DNA of 11,277 nucleotides from Verrucomicrobiales bacterium (GCA_023253615.1 JALRFZ010000044.1:1-11277), one strand, 5' to 3'. Positions 1 to 6,868 are shown, numbered from the stretch's first letter. Notes: generated by a model from the letters alone, not told the origin. Numbers and translations: made by a program.

Positions 1-2
1 AG

Positions 3-401
3 ACTCGCCGTGACCAAGGACACTCTCAGCAGCGCAACTTCCAAAGCGAGTTTAAGCGGAATTTCCAGCGCGGATTCGGCAATAGCAACTCCGGCAACAA
101 GCATTCTGCTCGCCCGCATCGCAAACCCTTCGTGCGTCCACGTACTGACTCTTACCATGTAGAGCAGATCCTTCATGCCAACGGAGCTGCTCTGCCTGCT
201 CCGCCTCCCGCCAACGGCGCAGCCGGCCAGCCTCTTCATTTCGCATTCAACGTGCAACCCGTCATCGAGCAGACCCACAAGTTGGACCCTGACCTCGAAG
301 TTCGTTTTGACTCGTCTGATGAGGACCATGTTGACGCCGCGGACGCGCCCAAGCTCAAGGCCGGCGTTGTCCCCGTCGACGACCCTGACAAGCCCAAGTG
401 C
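3..401 (+). other. Foreign-looking segment with open frame (partial, unrecognised protein)
   Basis: The plus-strand frame beginning at base 3 is open at the window edge and reads about 133 codons without a stop before running antisense into priA near base 401. The predicted peptide is rich in Asn, Gln, Arg and Phe at first (for example FQRGFGNSNSGNKHSARPHR). It then has an Ala/Pro stretch, a conserved-looking central part (YHVEQILHANGA, LHFAFNVQPVIEQ) and an acidic tail ending DDPDKPKC, which could be the start of a zinc knuckle. By rough count about two thirds of its codons end in G or C, clearly lower than in the neighbouring genes. The style suggests a eukaryotic or retrotransposon gag-like protein, but I do not recognise a family. 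It most likely entered by chimeric assembly; a true insertion is the alternative. Confidence 0.45.
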
Positions 402-1403
402 GACGACGATGAGCCCGAGGTTTTCGATCGGGGAAAAGATCGCGCTGCGCGCGCCGATGACGATGCGCGCCTTTTGGTCGAGCACCTTGCGCCATTCATC
501 GTGACGCTCGCCTTCGGAGAGATTGCTGTGGAGGATCGCGACGCGATCCTTGATCTTCGCGAAGCGCTGTTTGAAGCGGTCGGCCGTCTGCGGGGTCAGG
601 GCGATCTCGGGCACGAGGACGATGGCCCCCTTCCCCGCCTCGATGGCGTGTTGGATGGCCTGGAGATAGACTTCCGTCTTGCCGCTGCCGGTGACACCAT
701 AAAGGAGAATCGGGCGCGTCTTTTCACCCCGCTCGAGACGCTCCGTCGAGGCCCGGATCTGGGCGAGCACGGCGGCCTGCTCGTCATTGAGCACAAGCGG
801 CGCCGACTCGACATAATCGACCGACTCGAGCGGATCCCGCGTCACAATGCGGTCGATGACACGCACGAGACCCCGCTCCTCCAGCGCCTTCACCGCGGTG
901 CGGGGAATGCCAAGATCGCCGGTCAGTTCCGCCAAGCCCGTCGTCCCGCGCATCGAGAGCAGGGAGAGCGCCTCCTTTTGCTTCGCCTGTCGCGCGCCGA
1001 AGCCGGCGAGGAGCGACTCGTCGACCGTCGCGAGCAGCTCCACCGCCTTTTCCTTCTTCCGCTTCTCCTCCTCCCCGCGTGAGGGTTTCGGCAACATCGT
1101 GCGGATCACCGTCTCGATCGGGGCGAGGTAAAAGGTCGCGATCCACTCCGCGAGTTTCATCAGGCCCGGCGTGAGGAAGGCATCGTCCGAGACCGTGCCG
1201 AGGATGGGCTTGAGCTGGTAGCGCAGTCCCTCCGTCTCGACCCACTCGACCTCGGTGACGGTGCCGATGGCGCTGCGGTTGCGCAGGGGCACGCGCACCC
1301 GTTGGCCGGGCGAGACCTCGACCGTCTCGGGCGCGAGGTAGGAGAAGGTCAGGTCGCTCGTCGCACCGTCGATGAGGACTTTGACTGCCCGCTCTTTCGC
1401 CAT
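3..1403 (-). CDS. priA: Primosomal protein N' (PriA helicase), N-terminal part only; interrupted near base 401
   Basis: PriA is the superfamily 2 DNA helicase that restarts stalled replication forks and loads the primosome. The ATG at 1403 is set by a strong ribosome binding site and begins MAKERAVKVLIDGATSD, the N-terminal 3'-end-binding domain. A winged-helix region follows, then the helicase core: Walker A GVTGSGKTEVYLQ (residues 236-248), the LVPEIALTPQTADRF motif, ILHSNLSEGERHDEWRK and GARSAIF-PIENLGLIVV, ending at residue 334. The next residues should be DEEH (motif II), then the SATPS motif, the zinc-binding cysteines and the C-terminal domain. Instead the frame continues open into unrelated sequence to the window edge (codons at 3-401). 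Recognisable PriA is therefore bases 402-1403, under half of the usual 700-800 residues. The gene lies 28 bases after dnaJ and is probably cotranscribed with it. Identity of the recognisable part is very secure. Confidence 0.9.
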   Translation of the reverse strand, partial: MAKERAVKVLIDGATSDLTFSYLAPETVEVSPGQRVRVPLRNRSAIGTVTEVEWVETEGLRYQLKPILGTVSDDAFLTPGLMKLAEWIATFYLAPIETVIRTMLPKPSRGEEEKRKKEKAVELLATVDESLLAGFGARQAKQKEALSLLSMRGTTGLAELTGDLGIPRTAVKALEERGLVRVIDRIVTRDPLESVDYVESAPLVLNDEQAAVLAQIRASTERLERGEKTRPILLYGVTGSGKTEVYLQAIQHAIEAGKGAIVLVPEIALTPQTADRFKQRFAKIKDRVAILHSNLSEGERHDEWRKVLDQKARIVIGARSAIFSPIENLGLIVVALGLVRVVDGDNAGLELGRVRGVNMVLIRRVKTNFEVRVQLVGLLDDGLHVECEMKRLAGCAVGGRRSRQSSSVGMKDLLYMVRVSTWTHEGFAMRASRMLVAGVAIAESALEIPLKLALEVALLRVSLVTAS

Positions 1404-1406
1404 GAT

Positions 1407-1414
1407 CCCTCCTC
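1407..1414 (-). promoter_or_regulatory. Ribosome binding site of priA
   Basis: On the minus strand GAGGAGGG lies four bases before the ATG at 1403. It is the clearest Shine-Dalgarno sequence in the window and fixes the priA start. Confidence 0.7.
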
Positions 1415-1431
1415 GACGGTCACCCGCGGAC

Positions 1432-2583
1432 TCAGCCGGTGAAGAAACGCTTCGCTTTCTCGAAGAAACTCTCGCCGACGGGGTGATTCTTGTCGGTGAC
1501 GGTCCCGGCGAACTCGTGGAGGAGGCGCTCCTGATCCTTCGTGAGTTTCACCGGCACCTCGACCTGCACGTTCACGAGGAGATCGCCCTTGCGACCCGTC
1601 TGGAGGTCCGGGATGCCTTTTTCCCGGAGGCGGAAGGAAGTGTTCGTCTGCGTGCCGGGCGCGATCTTCACCGAGGCCTGGCCTTTCAAGGTCGGCACGG
1701 TGAGCTCGCCCCCGAGGGCGGCGAGAGTGAAGGGCAGCGGCACCTCGCAATACAGGTCCGAACCGTCGCGCTCGAAGACCTCGTGCTCCTTGATGTGCAC
1801 CACGACATAAAGATCGCCGGGCGTGCCGCCCTGCTGTCCCGCATCGCCGTGTCCGACCGAGCGGAGCCGCCCGCCATCGATCATGCCCGCGGGAATTTTC
1901 AATTTGATCCGGCTGCTGCCTTTGACGCGGCCTTCGCCGGAGCAATCGCGGCAGGGATTCGTGATCGACTCGCCGACGCCCCCGCAAGAGGGACAGGGCT
2001 GCTGCACTTGGAAAAAGCCGCGGCTCGTGATGACCTGGCCCACGCCGCCGCAGGTCGAGCAGGTCCGCACATCGGCGCGCCCGCCCTGGGCGCCGGTGCC
2101 GGTGCAGGTCTCGCAGGAAACGAGTCGCTCGATCTTCAACTCTTTCTCGACCCCATCGGCGGCCTCTTCGAGCGAGATCTGGAGATCGTAACGCAGGTCC
2201 GAGCCCCGCTTGCGGCGTTCGGTGCGGGCGGCGCGGCCTCCCCCGCCGCCGAAAAATTCCTCGAAGATGCTGCCGCCCCCTCCGCCACCGCCGAAGACCT
2301 CGCGGAAAATGTCGAAGGGATCGACGCCGCGCCCGCCGGCCGAGGGACCCGTGCCCTGGCTGAAGGCGCGGTGGCCGTAGCGGTCGTAGGCGGCCCGTTT
2401 TTGTTCGTCGGTGAGGATCTCGTAGGCCTCGCCGATCTCCTTGAATTTGTCCTCCGCCTCCTTGTCATCCGGATTCTTGTCCGGATGGTACTGCATGGCG
2501 AGGCGCCGGTAGGATTTCTTGATCTCGGCGCCCGAGGCATCGCGCGAGACTTCCAGCACTTCGTAGTAGCAGCGTTTTTCCAT
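1432..2583 (-). CDS. dnaJ: Chaperone protein DnaJ (Hsp40, class I)
   Basis: DnaJ is the cochaperone that delivers unfolded proteins to DnaK and stimulates its ATPase. At 383 residues it is full length for a class I DnaJ. The J domain (residues 1-70) has the essential HPD at 33-35. A Gly/Phe-rich linker with two runs of glycine spans about 77-117. The zinc-binding domain keeps all four CxxCxGxG repeats, starting at Cys157, Cys175, Cys197 and Cys211. The C-terminal substrate-binding domains follow. The ATG at 2583 lies only three bases after the grpE stop, with no strong Shine-Dalgarno, so translation is probably coupled to grpE. The priA start follows 28 bases downstream. No motif is missing. 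Confidence 0.97.
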   Translation of the reverse strand: MEKRCYYEVLEVSRDASGAEIKKSYRRLAMQYHPDKNPDDKEAEDKFKEIGEAYEILTDEQKRAAYDRYGHRAFSQGTGPSAGGRGVDPFDIFREVFGGGGGGGSIFEEFFGGGGGRAARTERRKRGSDLRYDLQISLEEAADGVEKELKIERLVSCETCTGTGAQGGRADVRTCSTCGGVGQVITSRGFFQVQQPCPSCGGVGESITNPCRDCSGEGRVKGSSRIKLKIPAGMIDGGRLRSVGHGDAGQQGGTPGDLYVVVHIKEHEVFERDGSDLYCEVPLPFTLAALGGELTVPTLKGQASVKIAPGTQTNTSFRLREKGIPDLQTGRKGDLLVNVQVEVPVKLTKDQERLLHEFAGTVTDKNHPVGESFFEKAKRFFTG

Positions 2584-2586
2584 GGC

Positions 2587-3174
2587 TCAGGATTCGGTGC
2601 CGGGACCCGACGAGACGACGACGTTGGCGGCGCGGAGAAGGCGATCCTTCAAGCGGTAACCGCGGCGCAGGGTGTAGATGATGTGGCCTTCGGGGACCTC
2701 GGCGTGCGGCTCCTGCTTCAGGGCCTCGTGCACGTTCGGATCGAAGGCGACGCCGTCCGAGGGGACGATCTCCACGCCCTGGTCGCCGAGGAAATCCTCG
2801 AGCTGTTTGCGGACCATGCCCATGCCCTGGAGGATGATCGAGCCGGTGCCCTCGGCGGATTCGGCGGCCTTCAAGCCCATCTCGAAATTGTCGATGACGG
2901 GCAGCAGTTGCTCGAGGAGACCGCGGTTCGCGTATTGGATGGCCTCGAATTTCTCACGCGCCATGCGCTTGCGGAAGTTGTCGAGGTCGGCGGTGGCCCG
3001 TGCCGCGACATCCTTCCACTTCTCGATTTCGCCGGCGGGATCGCCGTCCGCGGCCGGGGTGGCTGCTTCCGTGAAATCGACTTCGACGGCGACGGATTCG
3101 GGGATCTCGTTCTCTCCCGTTCCGGCACCGGATTCGACCGGATCGGGACCTTCTGATTCTGTTGGATTTGTCAT
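2587..3174 (-). CDS. grpE: Nucleotide exchange factor GrpE (HSP-70 cofactor)
   Basis: GrpE releases ADP from DnaK and acts as a homodimer in the cytoplasm. The protein has 195 residues. It starts with an acidic, probably disordered tail (about 1-48), continues with the long helical segment (about 50-105, including DLDNFRKRM and LLPVIDNFEMGL), and ends in the beta domain with the family signature: GVEIVPSDG, FDPNVHEAL and RRGYRLKDRLLRAANVVV (residues 133-187). Its stop is three bases before the dnaJ ATG. The 64 bases upstream, shared with the end of the phosphatase gene, hold a hairpin but no CIRCE-type inverted repeat, so HrcA control is not indicated here. No dnaK is present in the window. 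Confidence 0.96.
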   Translation of the reverse strand: MTNPTESEGPDPVESGAGTGENEIPESVAVEVDFTEAATPAADGDPAGEIEKWKDVAARATADLDNFRKRMAREKFEAIQYANRGLLEQLLPVIDNFEMGLKAAESAEGTGSIILQGMGMVRKQLEDFLGDQGVEIVPSDGVAFDPNVHEALKQEPHAEVPEGHIIYTLRRGYRLKDRLLRAANVVVSSGPGTES

Positions 3175-3194
3175 GCCTGCCTGGAGTCGCGCCG

Positions 3195-3214
3195 CGGGGC
3201 GCCTTTTCGCCCCG
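3195..3214 (-). other. Perfect hairpin between the phosphatase gene and grpE
   Basis: CGGGGCG (3195-3201) and CGCCCCG (3208-3214) form a perfect 7-bp stem around a 6-base loop. It lies after the phosphatase stop (3239) and 21 bases before the grpE ATG (3174). No U-tract follows on the minus strand, so it is not a classical intrinsic terminator. It may be an mRNA processing or stability element, or simply a product of high GC content. Confidence 0.35.
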
Positions 3215-3238
3215 TGAGACGACGCGGGCCGGGACTAT

Positions 3239-4684
3239 TCACCTTTTCTTGATGGCAATCAAGGTGATGTCGTCGCTTTGGGCGGTGCCCTCGGAAAAGC
3301 ACCGCAGTTCCGACAGGACGGTATTCACGAGATCCTGCGCGGGCAGCTCGTGGTGCTCCACCAGCATCCGGCAGAGGCGCTCGATCCCGAATTCATCGCC
3401 CTTCGGATTCTCACCCTCGATGATGCCGTCGGTGTAAAGGAAGAGGACGTCGCCCGATTCCATCTGGAAGCGGTAATCCTTCACGTTGCGCTTGAAGACC
3501 GGGCCCTCGTCGATCCCGGCGGCGAGGCCGGAGATCTCGATCACCTCGGTCGCTCCCGTCTCCTTGCGGAAGAGGATGGGCGGCTCGTGGCCCGCGCGGG
3601 CCACCGTCACCTCCTTCGAGCCCCGCTCGAGGATGAGATAAAGGAGGCTCACGAACATGTCCTCGCGGATGTCGGGAAAGATCGAGTGGTTCACCGAATG
3701 CAGGACCGACGCGGGCGAGAGATTTTCCGGCGCCCGGCTGCGGAGATTCGACCGGCACATCGCCATGATCAGGGAAGCCGCGATCCCCTTCCCGCAGACG
3801 TCGCCGATGGCGATGCCGTAGCGGTCCTCGTCGACCCTGACATAATCATAATAATCCCCGCTGACGTGCCGGGCCGCCTTGTACTCCGCGGCCACCTCGT
3901 AGTCCCTCAGTTCCGGCGCCGAGCGTGGCAGGAGCACGCGCTGGATCTCGCTGGCCTGGTTCAGCTCGCGCTCGAAACGACGCTTTTCCGCCGCATCGGA
4001 GTGGGCGATGGCGCTGCCGAGGGCGAAGGCGCTCTGCTCCGCGATGCTGCCGAAGACCTCCTCGTCGTTCCGGCTGAAATCGTCCCCGCCCCGGCGCGTC
4101 ACGATCAGCACGCCGACGGCGCGGCGCGCGTAGACCAGCGGCGTCGCAATGAACCGCACCCCGGCGATGAAGCGCGGATCCGGGTCGCTGCCCGCGAACC
4201 CCTGGCTCAGCGACAGATCCGGCACGTGGAGGACGCCACCCTCGCGCAGGACCCGCCCGATGAACGACTCCGCCGGGATCAGCGAGGAAAGGCGGATGTA
4301 GCTGCGATACTGGCTCTCCGCGTCCGCGTCGTTCCTCTCCGCGAGGATCTCGGGCGGCACCGGCAGCACCGGCGCGGTGGCCGCCGACTGGTAGACCGGC
4401 ACGAGGCGGTTCGTCTCGGGATCGATGAGGTAGAGGATGCCCGCGTCGCCTTTGATCACCTCCGCGACCCCGTCCACGATGTAGCGGTGCAGGTTTCCCG
4501 CCGACCGGTCGGCCTGCAGCTTCTCCCCGAGGCCGTGGAGGAAGTCGAACATGCGCCGTTCCTCCACCTCGATGGCGTCCCGCTCGCGCGCCAGCCTCTC
4601 GACGGCGCGGCGCTGCTGCCGCCACATCCAGACACCCGCGGCGATGGCGATCGCGAGGAGGGCGGCATAGACGACGTGTTCCAT
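3239..4684 (-). CDS. Membrane-anchored GAF and SpoIIE/RsbU-type serine phosphatase
   Basis: This is a PPM-family protein serine phosphatase of the partner-switching type, which dephosphorylates STAS-domain anti-sigma factor antagonists. From the ATG at 4684 it has 481 residues. A single hydrophobic segment (about 4-21) is followed by an Arg/Glu-rich helix (about 22-48) and then a GAF-like sensor region (about 50-230, including GDAGILYLIDPETNRLVPV and ATPLVYARRAVGVLIV). A linker helix ends in EIQRVLLP (246-253), typical of RsbU and SpoIIE proteins. The catalytic domain keeps the metal-binding motifs VSGDYYDY (274-281), IGDVCGKG (293-300), LYTDGIIEG (416-424) and SDDITLIAI (470-478). The frame stays open upstream to 4993, but that part is antisense-like, Arg/Ser-rich and overlaps the STAS gene, so the ATG just before the membrane segment is preferred. 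It follows the STAS gene by 19 bases, which points to a shared transcript and a direct enzyme-substrate pairing. Confidence 0.92.
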   Translation of the reverse strand: MEHVVYAALLAIAIAAGVWMWRQQRRAVERLARERDAIEVEERRMFDFLHGLGEKLQADRSAGNLHRYIVDGVAEVIKGDAGILYLIDPETNRLVPVYQSAATAPVLPVPPEILAERNDADAESQYRSYIRLSSLIPAESFIGRVLREGGVLHVPDLSLSQGFAGSDPDPRFIAGVRFIATPLVYARRAVGVLIVTRRGGDDFSRNDEEVFGSIAEQSAFALGSAIAHSDAAEKRRFERELNQASEIQRVLLPRSAPELRDYEVAAEYKAARHVSGDYYDYVRVDEDRYGIAIGDVCGKGIAASLIMAMCRSNLRSRAPENLSPASVLHSVNHSIFPDIREDMFVSLLYLILERGSKEVTVARAGHEPPILFRKETGATEVIEISGLAAGIDEGPVFKRNVKDYRFQMESGDVLFLYTDGIIEGENPKGDEFGIERLCRMLVEHHELPAQDLVNTVLSELRCFSEGTAQSDDITLIAIKKR

Positions 4685-4703
4685 GGGGTGCCGCGGGGAG
4701 TCC

Positions 4704-5237
4704 TCACTTGTCCGCCGTCTGCGCCTCGAGTTCCTGTCGGAGAAATTCCACCACGTCGCAAAAGCGGCCCCGGTTCTCCTCGTTCGCGGCGATGAGGGCC
4801 TCGTGCGCGTCGAGGACGAATTCGGCATGCTCGATCCGGTCGAGCCGCCCGCAACAGGCGGGCTTCGCCAGGTTCTCGGCGACGAGCTCGCGCTCGCGCA
4901 GCCAGCGCGTCCCCTCGAGGTCGATGCCGATGCGGTCGTCGAGACCCAGCTTGCGGATCGACTTCGCGTTGCGCTCGCCCGGATTGATGACATCGACGCC
5001 GCCGGCCGGATCGTCCGAGATCACCCGCGTCGCGAGACGGTAGAGCATGCCGATGAAGGTCGAATCGATCCCCCGGCAATCGCCGAGGTCGATCACGAAA
5101 CGCCGCCAGCCCTTCTCAAAGCGCCCGGCGAGGAATTCCTTGATGCACGCGGCGTTCTCGTGGTTCGCCGACCCGCTCACTCTCACCCAGGCCACCGAGC
5201 CCAGGCATCCGACTCGTATGGATTCTTCCGCACTCAC
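4704..5237 (-). CDS. STAS-domain protein (anti-sigma factor antagonist-like) with C-terminal helical extension
   Basis: STAS proteins of the SpoIIAA/RsbV type bind an anti-sigma or other switch kinase when unphosphorylated, and are released when phosphorylated on a conserved serine. The N-terminal about 110 residues fit this fold. The motif DLGDCRGIDSTFIGML (residues 50-65) places the likely phosphorylation site at Ser59 in the DST triplet. After it comes VDVINPGERNAKSIRKLGLDD, also typical. The last about 60 residues (from about 117) form an extra helical, charged tail with a Cys-Cys pair and ENRGRF. The start is a GTG at 5237: an in-frame stop lies 12 bases upstream, so no longer form is possible, although the ribosome binding site is weak. 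The adjacent downstream phosphatase is the probable partner. No kinase gene is in view, so the final target is unknown. Confidence 0.85.
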   Translation of the reverse strand: MSAEESIRVGCLGSVAWVRVSGSANHENAACIKEFLAGRFEKGWRRFVIDLGDCRGIDSTFIGMLYRLATRVISDDPAGGVDVINPGERNAKSIRKLGLDDRIGIDLEGTRWLRERELVAENLAKPACCGRLDRIEHAEFVLDAHEALIAANEENRGRFCDVVEFLRQELEAQTADK

Positions 5238-5290
5238 GAAGAAAAGGGCTTACCCCCGCAGGTCAACTGCGACCCGGACTGCTCTCGGGA

Positions 5291-5322
5291 CTCCCGCACC
5301 GGACGACCCGGACCGGCGGGAG
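5291..5322. other. Imperfect stem-loop in the intergenic gap before the STAS gene
   Basis: CTCCCGC (5291-5297) and GCGGGAG (5316-5322) are inverted repeats, and the enclosed CCGG elements can pair further. The structure sits in the 134-base gap between the lipoprotein stop (5372) and the STAS start (5237). There is no T-tract on either strand. It could end or process the lipoprotein transcript, but in GC-rich DNA this is weak evidence. Confidence 0.25.
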
Positions 5323-5371
5323 GGATTGGGGTGACTTCAGTCTGATGGCTCATGCGATCAGCGCGAAAAGG

Positions 5372-5845
5372 TTACTGCCAGAGGTAGGACTTGTACTCGG
5401 CCACCGTGGTGCCGTTTTCGACGATCGTGGCACGCCACTGGGTGACCTTGCCGTTCCCGTGGTAATCGTCGCCGATGACGCGGAATTCCGTCTCGTTCGT
5501 GCGCTTCGGCGCCTCGACGCGGACCTCCTGCGTGTGGATTTGCAGCCCCGTCCTGCCCTGCCGGTATTCCAGGCGCACCGTGGCGGGTGCGCGCGTCTCC
5601 GTTTTCCAGAAGACGGTGAGGTAGTTGCCGTAGAGATCGCGCCGCTCCGACGCCTCCACCGCCCCGTGGAGATGACGGCGGTGCTCGAACTCGATCATCC
5701 GGTCCTCCGTCTTTACGATCGGGCCGCTCTGCAAGTGATACGGGTTGACCTTCGTGATCGCCACGGGACCGCCCGAAGGCGCCGTGCAACCGGCGATGAG
5801 CCCGCAGGCCCCCGCAATAAAAATGCTCGTCAATCCCGCTTTCAT
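5372..5845 (-). CDS. Small predicted lipoprotein of unknown function
   Basis: From the ATG at 5845 the protein has 157 residues. It starts MKAGLTSIF, followed by a short hydrophobic stretch and the lipobox IAGC, with the lipidated cysteine at position 20. It should therefore be processed by lipoprotein signal peptidase (an lspA is encoded at 8756) and anchored to a membrane. The mature part is hydrophilic and looks beta-rich, with repeated Tyr/Trp/Arg (for example NYLTVFWKTETRAPATVRLEY and QWRATIVENGTTVAEYKSYLW). I recognise no domain family. The frame extends upstream to 5992, but that extension would bury the signal peptide and is unlikely. A 110-base gap separates it from mazG upstream, room for its own promoter. 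Confidence 0.8.
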   Translation of the reverse strand: MKAGLTSIFIAGACGLIAGCTAPSGGPVAITKVNPYHLQSGPIVKTEDRMIEFEHRRHLHGAVEASERRDLYGNYLTVFWKTETRAPATVRLEYRQGRTGLQIHTQEVRVEAPKRTNETEFRVIGDDYHGNGKVTQWRATIVENGTTVAEYKSYLWQ

Positions 5846-5886
5846 CCGTGGGTGTGAACCAATAGCTTTCGCCAGCTTCCGGGGCT

Positions 5887-5917
5887 TGTCATGTGGAAAG
5901 TGACACACCCGGAAAGT
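5887..5917. repeat. Short repeats upstream of the lipoprotein gene
   Basis: The gap between mazG and the lipoprotein gene contains TGTCA (5887-5891) and TGACA (5901-5905) as an inverted repeat with a 9-base spacer. It also contains two copies of GGAAAGT (5895-5901 and 5911-5917) whose starts are 16 bases apart. Their location just upstream of the lipoprotein start fits a regulator binding site, but the arms are short and could occur by chance. I find no convincing -35/-10 pair in this gap. Confidence 0.2.
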
Positions 5918-5955
5918 TACGCCGGATTTCGGAAGAGGGAAAATGAAAACCGCTC

Positions 5956-6810
5956 TCACGGCTTGCGTTCGGCGGCTTTCACCCGATCCCACGCCGCATC
6001 CATCTCCGCGAGGGAGGCCTCGCCGGGCCGCCGGCCTTCCGCGCGCAGCGCATCTTCCACCGCGCGGAAACGACGCACGAATTTCCGGTTCGCCGCGTCG
6101 AGGAGGATCTCGGCCTCGTGCCCGGCCTTGCGCGCGAGATTGACGACGGCGAAAAGCAGGTCTCCGATCTCTTCGGCGATCTCCGCCTCATCACCCGCCG
6201 CCAACACCGCCGCGACCTCGTCGATCTCTTCGCGCACCTTTTCCAGCACCGGCGCCAGCTCCGGCCAGTCGAAGCCGACCGTGGCCGCCTTTCGCTGGAT
6301 CTTCGCCGCCGCAAGCAGGGCCGGCTGGCCCTCGTTCGCTTTCCGGATGAGATAACCCTCTTGGCTCCCCGACCCGACAGGGTCTGATGCCGGACCGGTG
6401 GAAGAGCCGGCAGCCGCCTTTTCCCCCGCCTTGATCGCATCCCATTGGGAAAGCACCGCCTCCGGTGTCTCGGCGGTGGCTTCGCCGAAGACGTGGGGAT
6501 GGCGGCGGATCAGCTTTTCACAAATCGCGTTCGCGACATCGCCGATATCGAACCGACCCGATTCCGAGGCAATCTCGGCGTGGAAAAAAGGCTGCAGGAG
6601 GAGATCGCCGAGCTCATCGACCAGTTCATCACGGTCTCCGCCCCGCACCGCCGCAGCCACCTCGTAGGCCTCTTCGAGGAGATGGCGGACGAGGCTCCCG
6701 TGGGTCTGCTCCGCGTCCCAGGGACAGCCGCCGGGGGCTCGGAGGAGATGCATGATGCGGCGGAGCCGCTCCAGCGGCGGCAGGTCTGGGGAAGGGATCT
6801 CGTGGGGCAT
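5956..6810 (-). CDS. mazG: Nucleoside triphosphate pyrophosphohydrolase MazG
   Basis: MazG hydrolyses NTPs and dNTPs to the monophosphate and pyrophosphate, cleaning the nucleotide pool and affecting stress signalling in some bacteria. From the ATG at 6810 it has 284 residues and carries both all-alpha MazG domains. The N-terminal domain shows LRAPGGCPWDAEQTH (23-37), LLEEAYEV (44-51) and the metal-binding DELVDELGDLL (61-71). It is followed by RRHPHVFGE and the QWDAIKAGEK segment. The C-terminal domain shows KIQRKAATVGFDW (170-182), VREEIDEV (192-199) and AEEIGDLLFAVVNLAR (213-228). The linker between the domains (about 134-152) is longer than usual and Gly/Ser/Pro-rich. A TTG start at 6831 would add seven residues; neither start has a good ribosome binding site. 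The gene is divergent from rsmE. Confidence 0.95.
   Translation of the reverse strand: MPHEIPSPDLPPLERLRRIMHLLRAPGGCPWDAEQTHGSLVRHLLEEAYEVAAAVRGGDRDELVDELGDLLLQPFFHAEIASESGRFDIGDVANAICEKLIRRHPHVFGEATAETPEAVLSQWDAIKAGEKAAAGSSTGPASDPVGSGSQEGYLIRKANEGQPALLAAAKIQRKAATVGFDWPELAPVLEKVREEIDEVAAVLAAGDEAEIAEEIGDLLFAVVNLARKAGHEAEILLDAANRKFVRRFRAVEDALRAEGRRPGEASLAEMDAAWDRVKAAERKP
6371..6411. repeat. Inverted repeats within the mazG linker
   Basis: Inside mazG, GACCC (6371-6375) and GGGTC (6380-6384) form a hairpin with a 4-base loop. GCCGG (6389-6393) and CCGGC (6407-6411) form a second with a 13-base loop. They coincide with the non-conserved linker insertion of the protein, so they may be the trace of a small mobile or REP-like element kept in frame. 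Chance in GC-rich DNA is the alternative. Confidence 0.3.
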
Positions 6811-6868
6811 GGTGGGCGGGCGATTGGACAAGTCGCGGTCGTGGCCTTACCTAAACGTGTCACTCCCC
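6811..6868. promoter_or_regulatory. Divergent intergenic region between mazG and rsmE
   Basis: These 58 bases separate two divergent genes, so promoters for both should lie in or near them. A TTGGAC at 6824-6829 on the plus strand resembles a -35 box. The sequence 17-18 bases later (around 6847-6853, TTACCTA) is a poor -10, so no promoter is assigned with confidence. Confidence 0.3.

Noticed and set aside
1372..3156. Long plus-strand open frame (594 codons) opposite dnaJ and grpE
   Set aside because: It lies wholly antisense to two clear, motif-complete genes. GC-rich coding sequence commonly leaves such frames open; it shows no family motif and no start signal.
3278..4795. Long plus-strand open frame (505 codons) opposite the phosphatase
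   Set aside because: Antisense shadow of a gene with all catalytic motifs; composition is Arg/His/Asp-rich, typical of reversed GC-rich codons.
4685..4993. Upstream extension of the phosphatase frame
   Set aside because: The added part is Arg/Ser-rich, overlaps the STAS gene and would push the membrane segment into the middle of the protein.
5238..5266. TTGACC as a possible -35 box on the minus strand before the STAS gene
   Set aside because: With normal spacing the -10 position would abut the GTG start and reads TTCTTC, so it is not a credible promoter.
5846..5992. Upstream extension of the lipoprotein frame
   Set aside because: It overlaps the end of mazG and would hide the signal peptide and lipobox, which fit a start at 5845.
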